Assembly: GCA_963931925.1 (NCBI GenBank)
Contig: OZ007570.1
Location: forward strand, 72,691,921 to 72,755,920
Length of the DNA: 64,000 nt
Direction: 5' to 3'
Source: Onchidella celtica
Lineage: Eukaryota; Mollusca; Gastropoda; Systellommatophora; Onchidiidae
Shown here: positions 60,801 to 64,000 of the stretch, one piece after another
Numbering within the stretch: position 1 is the first letter of the stretch
Layout of the letters: each line of letters starts with the position of its first letter
Notes under the pieces: generated by a model
What the model was told of the DNA's origin: nothing
What the model saw: the letters and a program-made list of their open reading frames with translations, nothing else
Databases searched by the model: none
Program-made: the position numbers and the translations under genes

Positions 60801-63153
60801 AAACAAGAAATTCTTCAGTTTGAATTGAGCTGTGTCATTGCTTATCATAAAGGATGTTTTCTCTCTCATTCAGCTAAATAACTTTGCGGCTATTTTAGTT
60901 GTCTGTCCCAGACGTCAAGCTGCAAAGTTTTATTTTAAGTATGTAATTCCTCAAACCTCCATGTAAAAAAGGATCACCAGATGTTTGATAATTTGTTCGA
61001 ATGTCGATTTCGCTATTACTAATAATCCATCTGCCTGCCCGCTGGCGACCGCTTCTTGTGCAATTAGTGTCAAAGTTGTCATTTTCTGTCTGATAGCTAC
61101 ATAAACAATTCATGTTGTTCTGAAACGAAGATCATTAACATGAATAATTATACTAACAGTGCATCATACTTTTGTGTTAAATAAATCTATCAGGGACACC
61201 AAGGACTGTCCTTTTTTTTCCCGAGCTCACTAAATTTTTTTTTTGGTACCCCATTAGCGAGTCAGACTAACCTGTTAAATATGGTAATGTTTAGACAATA
61301 CTGTTAGTACTGTGACACCCTGTTAGTTGTCTCTTTCGTATTTTATGTTTTAGTTGCTGTTTGAAAAGCAAAGAGGAAATGAGATCTGTCACTGAAAATG
61401 TTTGTTAGTTTTCTACTTGCGCCTGGTCTATACAAAACCTAGGGTGAGCTCTTCCCACTTTCCCGCGTCTTGAAAAGAAGCGCCCGTTGTTAGTCCTGAT
61501 GCCACAACGATAATAAAGGTCTCCAAACTATAGAGGACCGGTCTAAAGTAGCTGTTTATGTTAGTTCTGTTCATGTCCCGACCAACACCTAACTGAATGC
61601 GACAAAGTGTAAAAGTTGCATGGACAGAGAGGCCGAGGTAAATAGCGAATAGATGATCCGAAGGGAGCAAAATTTTCTTAGCAGTAAAAAATGAGGGGGT
61701 TGTAAATTTGATTATGGCACACCGAGACTGCCCCATGCCGAGCCTCACCAACTATCTGTTGGGCGTCTTAGGATGTAAAAACCTGCCAAAAAACCACCCG
61801 TGACCTCCAGCAGTTACAATGACACTATCAGTATACATAATGAAGTTCACACAAAGCTTGGTGTATGTGGGTGCTTTCCTCGGGACAGTCACCAAATACT
61901 GTTTTATATTGTGTGAACCGCTGATTCTGTCAGTAACTGCGTAAAGCCTCTCCAGACCACCGTTGACAGTTCTCATGACTTGGAAAAAACATTATTTTGT
62001 AAGGCTTAAGTTTGTAGTTCCACTCTGAACTCTGATATTGTGATGCTAATCTAGTAACTTTCCTATCAGCAGTTCTGCATTTTGGGCAGAGCCATTGTAA
62101 TTTTACATTGTACTGTTACAGTCGACCCCCAGCTCCTGCTCAGTGAATGAACACAAACAGTACAGTTTTGCCCAGTTAAACAATGCCAGTACCACATACA
62201 AACCGACCTTGCCACAGCTGAAACCTTACACTCTCTACACAGTCAGTGTTCTTGCTGAAGATGAGGAAGGACCCGGCACTCCCCAGCAAACCTCTTTGAC
62301 TACACAGGTTGCAGGTGATCTGTTGTTGTTATCACTGACTTAGTATAAAAACCACCATAAAGAAAAGTCAAGACAGATCAGGTCTGGCAAAAGATGACAT
62401 AAATATTTTTCATGGTAACTCTGACATCCTCACCCAGACGTCGCCCATGATTGAGTACAAAACCGAGATTACATTTCTTCATAAGTACATGTATGTGCAT
62501 CTCATCTGTATTTGCCATTAGCCCCTCTTTCCGAAAGTATAATGATGTCAGAAATGAAATGTCTTTTGTTAAATTTGTACATTTCTGTGTTACCCAGCTG
62601 CCAATGCTGTGCAGAAGATTGAAATGAGTTCCACCCTCTCTGGAAGAATGATCATTCTCAGGATTACATGGAGCCCAGGAGAATTCACTGGTCCCACGTC
62701 TTATGATGTTTCGGTGTCAGAAGAGAAAAATCTCAACTCTGGAGAGTTTGTAATAGTTAAAACAGCGAACATCCCAGGCAAGTCCTTCAATGGCAGGTAT
62801 TGCTGACAGGTGGTAAACCATTCACTAACATTTGCTCGATGCAGAAACAATACAAAACGACCATTTACTGCCCTGAGAAGAAAGTCAAAATTGAGCCGAG
62901 TATCATCTAAATTAAATCTTATCATTGCAGAAGTTTTCTTACCTGTGTAGATAAGCAAGGATTGTTGTGTCCTCAGATATTCGTTGCATCTTATTATATC
63001 TTTTATTTTATAAACAGGAGAGATGTTTCTAATGTTGAATGTGTTATCACTGGATCTCCTGCTACAATAACCATGTGTCTGAGTCAGACTTTCACTGGAT
63101 CTCCTGCTACAATAACCATGTGTCTGAGTCAGACTTCTGACTATAGCTTCTGA
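45820..63153 (+). CDS. EB/EGF-like + fibronectin III secreted or cell-surface protein (14 coding exons, gene span)
   Basis: Exons: 45820-45894, 50513-50654, 51749-51874, 52625-52744, 53750-53875, 54162-54314, 55319-55585, 57037-57189, 57603-57869, 58769-59068, 60277-60461, 62122-62314, 62598-62796, 63018-63153. They join with matching phase at all 13 junctions and total 2442 nt, 813 codons plus TGA. Order: signal peptide, four EB modules, EB-FN3, EB-FN3, FN3, FN3 (two exons), FN3 (two exons). EB and FN3 modules are extracellular and bind proteins or glycans; repeated FN3 domains are common in adhesion receptors and receptor phosphatases. No transmembrane segment precedes the stop, so this is either a secreted protein or a receptor whose downstream exons are cut off by the TGA or lie outside. 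I know no named orthologue. Confidence 0.82.
46204..46620 (-). mobile_element. tRNA-derived SINE, copy with deleted B box
   Basis: On the minus strand the head reads GGTGGTCTAGAGGCAAGGTG (A-box like) but joins directly to the body, missing about 35 nt that contain the B box in the 54774 copy. The shared body includes GTGCACGTTGCGCACGTTAA and ends AAAATACAAAAT-rich. Without a B box it should be unable to promote itself. Confidence 0.75.
48225..48490 (+). pseudogene. LINE fragment, C-terminal region after RNase H
   Basis: Translation gives ERWDVETRDKLDSVKDQL, then NRRNKIVLRRLHLGRTQLTQ, NSFLLRIEDPPE, and in another frame CIAYDRQLAVSHNV. The order W..W-type segment, R-L-x-L-G-R-T-x-L-T, ED-P-P-E-C, and R-Q-L-x-V-S-H is the conserved end of I/jockey-type LINE polyproteins. 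One frameshift after PPE and stops upstream mark decay. Confidence 0.7.
48773..48832. repeat. Compound (TG)n(AG)n microsatellite
   Basis: TG dinucleotides with one TC interruption run into AG dinucleotides and then a G tract. Noted as a likely polymorphic site. Confidence 0.95.
48937..49354 (-). mobile_element. Inverted-repeat unit carrying a THAP first exon, copy 1
   Basis: Ends AGGTCCATTGCG and CGCAATGGGTCT are inverted. The 418-bp unit is about 90% like copy 2 at 49856-50279, in the same orientation. On the minus strand it begins with promoter-like motifs: a CRE (TGACGTCA is present near 49334), ACTTCCG (ETS-like) and AAAATGG (YY1-like), then a THAP start codon. It is either a TIR transposon that encodes or captured a THAP exon, or a duplicated gene 5' end. 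Confidence 0.6.
49102..49239 (-). pseudogene. THAP zinc-finger N-terminus, copy 1
   Basis: The minus strand opens MPAGCIAVDCYVRGGKDGSK, then LVRFPTIRVNKGKEV, and stops after 45 codons (DRLPCA). M-P-x-x-C-x-A-x-x-C followed by a basic Gly/Lys stretch and R-F-P is the start of a THAP C2CH finger. The C-terminal C-x2-H half and the AVPTIF box are absent, so it is an isolated first part; a splice donor may have been lost. THAP domains occur in transcription factors and P-element-like transposases. Confidence 0.6.
49356..49560. repeat. Local direct repeats between the two THAP units
   Basis: CAGCTGGGTCACGGTGTGGC with GTTAGTAGTG recurs as CAGCTGGGTTGTGGTGCGGA with GTGAGTAGTG, and CTTGGTCTGGCTTACCC appears twice. 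About 95 bp per unit. This may reflect how the larger duplication arose. Confidence 0.6.
49856..50279 (-). mobile_element. Inverted-repeat unit carrying a THAP first exon, copy 2
   Basis: Ends AGGCCCATTGCG and CGCAATGGGCCT are perfect inverted repeats of 12 bp. The unit holds the same CRE (TGACGTCA), ETS-like and AAAATGG words and THAP start as copy 1. Copies differ by scattered substitutions and a 6-bp length difference. No clean target duplication is seen. Confidence 0.6.
50030..50167 (-). pseudogene. THAP zinc-finger N-terminus, copy 2
   Basis: MPAGCIAVDCYDRGGKDKAK, LVRFPTIRVNKGEEV, ERLPCA, stop: the same 45-codon length and stop as copy 1, with six or seven amino-acid differences and no frameshift. 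An equal open frame in both copies could mean selection or simply recent duplication. Confidence 0.6.
50513..50654 (+). CDS. Exon 2: EB module 1
   Basis: Acceptor ATTCATTACTGACAG in phase 0, donor CAAAT|GTAAGT in phase 1. AQIQPTDAAVGGNC leads into a 6-cysteine module (C..C..C..CQC..C), with core CNANTCQCAAGYI. The first residues complete the predicted signal cleavage site. Confidence 0.82.
50655..51748 (+). other. Intron 2
   Basis: Contains a (GT)n tract at 50890-50915, C-rich (51350-51376) and G-rich (51520-51540) runs, and no further exon with support. Confidence 0.55.
51749..51874 (+). CDS. Exon 3: EB module 2 (symmetric phase 1-1)
   Basis: Acceptor CATTTTCCCCAG; donor AACA|GTAAGT. 126 bp encode PGHGEQCQTSPGCGPSLQ and CDAATKTCQCGTDQYYGSSR plus a last Cys: six cysteines in EB spacing. 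In-frame skipping is possible. Confidence 0.82.
52083..52380. repeat. Intron repeat, copy 1 of a duplicated EB-exon unit
   Basis: Matches 53106-53372 along about 270 bp, including CAGAAAAACTG at the start, AAGCCTCG(C/T)GTAAGAAATAAT in the middle and AATTGAAC near the end, in the same orientation. It sits before exon 4 as its partner sits before exon 5, so intron and exon duplicated together. Confidence 0.75.
52625..52744 (+). CDS. Exon 4: EB module 3 (symmetric phase 1-1)
   Basis: Reads SGAACAVNAQCRSTLSCLSN, KCGCTPDQFFNSSQHKCQTS: six cysteines. Donor CAA|GTAAAG. The acceptor is weaker than in its duplicate: GTATTCAAG where exon 5 has GTATTTCAG, so this exon may be spliced inefficiently. 120 bp, in-frame if skipped. 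Confidence 0.75.
53106..53372. repeat. Intron repeat, copy 2 of the duplicated EB-exon unit
   Basis: Partner of 52083-52380. It is followed by exon 5, whose sequence is about 88% like exon 4. Confidence 0.75.
53750..53875 (+). CDS. Exon 5: EB module 4 (symmetric phase 1-1)
   Basis: Acceptor TTCTTGTATTTCAG; donor CAA|GTAAAG. KDFGADCAGNTQCRSTLGCL, SNKCGCTSDKFFDSSQHKCQ: six cysteines. Nearly identical to exon 4 in sequence and in the donor context, so a recent duplicate. Confidence 0.82.
54162..54314 (+). CDS. Exon 6: EB module 5 (unit 1 of the EB-FN3 duplication)
   Basis: Acceptor GATTCCTTTCAG; donor CACT|GTAGGA, acceptable but weaker than most here. IAYSQLCNSAQSSNNVCAEA, NTVC, NRCLCGQDYYRTDGGAC: six cysteines with the longer first loop also seen in exon 8. 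153 bp, phase 1-1. Confidence 0.8.
54774..55199 (-). mobile_element. tRNA-derived SINE with intact A and B boxes
   Basis: On the minus strand the head has TGGTCGAGAGGCAAGG (A box) and GGGTTCGATTCCCGG (B box) in tRNA spacing, the internal RNA polymerase III promoter. A GC-rich body shared with 46204-46620 and an ATACAAAACACAAGA-type tail follow. The corresponding site in the second EB-FN3 unit (about 57487) lacks it, so the insertion postdates that duplication or was never in that copy. Confidence 0.85.
55319..55585 (+). CDS. Exon 7: fibronectin type III domain 1
   Basis: Acceptor TTTTTCTCCTCAAG; donor CAA|GTGTGT. Eighty-nine residues make one complete FN3: NSLRVTSVRTTRETARIVFN with the conserved Trp (FNWNSGN), VTYTVMYNN (C strand), VSGLTPGTQYNFQIISS (the E-F signature L-x-P-x-T-x-Y). 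Exon 9 is its duplicate. Phase 1-1. Confidence 0.85.
56201..56345 (+). pseudogene. Decayed FN3 exon (duplicate of exon 10)
   Basis: From GTCAGTCAGTGATAGGTTTA (about 56128) through the acceptor GACCGGACAG the sequence follows the 5' side of exon 10. The translation SARPGTVQNPVRCSQLN then meets TAA at 56254-56256, and similarity fades by about 56345. The acceptor is intact but the frame is not, so inclusion would truncate the protein. Confidence 0.75.
57037..57189 (+). CDS. Exon 8: EB module 6 (unit 2 of the EB-FN3 duplication)
   Basis: Acceptor TTTTCATTTCAG; donor TCTT|GTAAGA. FSYSQQCNITQATNVVCDET, NTACVDDPDNSKRCLCSQNY, YRPTSGSC: six cysteines, the same 153-bp length and phase as exon 6. Confidence 0.82.
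57603..57869 (+). CDS. Exon 9: fibronectin type III domain 2
   Basis: Same length (267 bp) and phase as exon 7 and about 88% alike. TSLRVTSVNPTTETTRIVFN, WNSGNPRRNDVTYTIKYNN, LTPGTQYSFQIISSLAADTY. Acceptor TTTATTTTTCAAG; donor CAA|GTGCGT. Differences include an extra Leu-Ser and loss of the Ile-Glu near the end. Confidence 0.85.
57960..58460. repeat. Intron part of the duplicated block, microsatellite-bearing
   Basis: AGAGTGGATCATGTGTCTCA to CGGCATACCTACATAATGTG parallels 55665-55850 (AGAGTGGACCATGTGACCCA to CGGCATACCTATATAATGTA). This copy then expands into a (TGTG/TATG)n microsatellite at 58330-58420. Confidence 0.7.
58769..59068 (+). CDS. Exon 10: fibronectin type III domain 3
   Basis: Acceptor TTTGATCTGACAG; donor AAAG|GTGAAA; 300 bp, phase 1-1. 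PAKPGTVGTPVRSSQPNETY, YQVTFQGSTGNVAKYTLSVT, YLYKLVPDRTYSYILTAYNG: FN3-like with L-x-P-x-x-x-Y and the terminal tyrosine strand. Its decayed twin is at 56201. Confidence 0.82.
59069..60276 (+). other. Intron 10
   Basis: Includes a 94-bp sequence (59783-59876) repeated at 62921-63010 just before exon 14. Otherwise AT-rich with a C run at 59241 and no exon. Confidence 0.55.
59783..59876 (+). repeat. Intron repeat shared with the acceptor region of exon 14
   Basis: TTATCATTGCAGAAGTTTTC through TCGTTGCATCTTATTATATC matches 62921-63007 with a few changes. The second copy leads into the exon 14 acceptor; this one leads to no homologous exon, so it is probably the remnant of a lost duplicate. Confidence 0.8.
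60277..60461 (+). CDS. Exon 11: first half of FN3 domain 4
   Basis: Acceptor CATGTGTCTGACCAG; donor ATT|GTAAGT; phase 1 in, 0 out. PGPVQFLNVTTITEDSAVIT, WTTPRSPNGNITGYRVEVTQ: conserved Pro, Trp and the GYRVEV C strand. A cysteine-containing insertion follows (CLYVMRETCPDCVHGQII). Confidence 0.85.
60462..62121 (+). other. Intron 11
   Basis: No plus-strand exon. On the minus strand 61428-61976 reads as one frame of 183 codons broken by a single stop, containing hydrophobic stretches (IVVASGLTTGA). No family is recognised; it might be an old pseudogene or chance. Confidence 0.45.
62122..62314 (+). CDS. Exon 12: second half of FN3 domain 4
   Basis: Acceptor TTGTACTGTTACAG in phase 0; donor GCAG|GTGATC in phase 1. 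STPSSCSVNEHKQYSF, then LPQLKPYTLYTVSVLAEDEE and GPGTP: the E-F signature L-x-P-Y-T-x-Y-x-V-x-V-x-A of FN3. One more Cys could pair with those in exon 11. Confidence 0.85.
62598..62796 (+). CDS. Exon 13: first part of FN3 domain 5
   Basis: Acceptor TTTCTGTGTTACCCAG; donor CAG|GTATTG; phase 1 in, 2 out. ANAVQKIEMSSTLSGRMIIL, RITWSPGEFTGPTSYDVSVS: conserved W-x-P and SYDVSVS C strand. If the donor is ignored the frame ends a few codons later (RYC stop). Confidence 0.8.
63018..63153 (+). CDS. Exon 14: last part of FN3 domain 5, ends at TGA
   Basis: Acceptor TTTATAAACAG; 1 base completes the codon AG|G. RDVSNVECVITGSPATITMC continues with an exact 15-residue tandem repeat and ends SDYSF-stop at 63151-63153. 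FN3 folds normally continue beyond the YSF strand with V-x-G-x-N/D-A; the codons just after the stop read MVGEDALSN, which fits. The stop may be a nonsense allele, or the end of a truncated isoform. Confidence 0.65.
63049..63138 (+). repeat. In-frame 45-bp tandem duplication in exon 14
   Basis: Two units of 45 bp starting at 63049 and 63094, virtually identical, each encoding TGSPATITMCLSQT plus one residue. It inserts 15 residues in a beta-strand region of FN3. Confidence 0.9.
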
Positions 63154-63198
63154 ATGGTGGGTGAAGATGCATTATCAAATAAGGTCTTGGAAACGAAC

Positions 63199-63336
63199 GC
63201 TCAGTGATCTCAGAATTATATTCTCAGTGATATTAGAAATGACTGTATTCTCAGTGATCTTAGAAAAGTGCTTTTAGTGATCTTAGAAACGTATCGGGTA
63301 CCCTCAGTGATCTAAGTAACGTATTCTCAGTGATCT
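63199..63336. repeat. Tandem repeat of CTCAGTGATCTTAGAAAC-like units
   Basis: Six degenerate units of 20-28 bp with core TCAGTGATCTTAGAAA lie just after the stop codon of exon 14. Confidence 0.8.
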
Positions 63337-63951
63337 TTTCCGCATAATGCAGTTTTATGTACGGTATATAAATGGTAGGCCAGAGAGCGATATGGAGTTA
63401 TGAATTAGATCAGACACCAGAATTGGCATGAAGAAAGAAGAAAGGTATACAGCAATTGTTTATTACTTTGTAGGGACCTGTTGCATCAAATGGCGTGAAT
63501 TAAAATTTCATGTGGTCTTATCATGTGGATGGGTTCCGATCACAGAGATTATCATTGTTATCAGTACAGTTTTTATTATCATAATTTGTATTTCATCAAA
63601 TGATTCTGTGGACATTGTGCCACATGCCAAGAGAGTGATAATATGTTTCAAGAGTACAGTCACTGCAAATCACTCTCTTCACAAATGGATTACAAAACAA
63701 AATATCCGACGGGTTCCTTCTGTCAGAATTAAGTCATATAGGTAAATCGGCCAGAGGCTGCTATGACATAAACCATATCTGCTTCCCTAGTTGGCTAAAA
63801 GTCAATGCACAATTATGTTAAATTTCAAACTGTCCGAAAAGCCAGAATGTCATTCCTACAATTATCTGTACACAATTAGACGATCAAAAAACAAATTGAA
63901 CAAAAAAAAAAAGGCGCTACTCATGCCTAAAAGACCCACCCCCTCCCCAAA
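63337..63951 (+). other. 3' flank or intron of the EB-FN3 gene
   Basis: An open frame at 63428-63745 contains a membrane-like segment (ITEIIIVISTVFIIIICISS) but lacks a clear acceptor, so it is not called as the transmembrane exon. No poly(A) signal was identified. Confidence 0.35.
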
Positions 63952-64000
63952 ACAACAACAGCATCAACAGCAACAACAACAACAACAACAACAACAACAA
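63952..64000. repeat. (CAA)n microsatellite at the window edge
   Basis: ACAACAACAGCATCAACAG followed by uninterrupted CAA units to the last base; it continues beyond the window. Confidence 0.95.

Noticed and set aside
60885-60935. AACTTTGCGGCT...AGCTGCAAAGTT hairpin as a MITE
   Set aside because: Only about 50 bp with no flanking duplication; more likely a small chance palindrome.
63428-63745. Frame with a possible transmembrane helix after the last FN3 exon
   Set aside because: No acceptor in matching phase was found and the helix-like segment is ATT-rich low complexity. Kept only as a note.

Overview
The window is animal nuclear DNA. Coding sequence is split into short exons with GT/AG borders and phases that match. 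Introns are large and AT-rich. DNA-transposon MITEs, LINE fragments, tRNA-derived SINEs, microsatellites and long poly-G/poly-C runs are abundant. The frequent TACATGTA-type words, the transposon mix and the EB-plus-fibronectin protein suggest a marine lophotrochozoan (mollusc or brachiopod). That placement is inference. No operons, CRISPR arrays or free-standing tRNA/rRNA genes were seen.

Layout. (1) About 1-8.9 kb, plus strand: the 3' end of a gene whose last coding exon (7214-7540) encodes a Gly/Met/Pro-rich tail ending in a basic helix, with a poly(A) signal at 8875. (2) 8.9-25.3 kb: mostly intronic or intergenic DNA carrying several MITEs, a minisatellite broken by a hAT-like insertion, a piggyBac-like hairpin, and two candidate small exons (11755-11884 and 21821-21838). 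(3) 25.3-29.7 kb, plus strand: the last four coding exons of a large, Ser/Thr-rich, probably disordered protein with a Gln/Met-rich repeat tail. I do not recognise its family. (4) 29.7-38.9 kb: possible long 3' UTR and intergenic DNA, with a 2-kb inverted-repeat transposon, a foldback MITE and a third inverted-repeat element. (5) 39.1-45.4 kb: decayed RTE-like LINE, a Harbinger element that still carries a transposase scrap, and an antisense LINE tail. (6) 45.8-63.2 kb, plus strand: a signal-peptide protein of at least 13 further exons. It has six 6-cysteine EB/EGF-like modules and five fibronectin type III (FN3) units, 813 codons to the first in-frame stop, and every junction agrees in phase.

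The EB-FN3 gene is the centre of interest. Eight of its exons are symmetric (phase 1-1), so they can be added, lost or skipped without breaking the frame. The sequence shows this happening: two EB exons share intron sequence, an EB + FN3 + FN3 block of about 2.4 kb is duplicated in tandem, and one FN3 copy has decayed into a pseudo-exon. A SINE lies in one block and is absent at the matching site of the other. The last exon carries a fresh in-frame 45-bp duplication and a TGA that seems to interrupt an FN3 fold. Its 4.6-kb first intron holds two inverted-repeat units, each carrying the first exon of a THAP zinc-finger protein on the minus strand.
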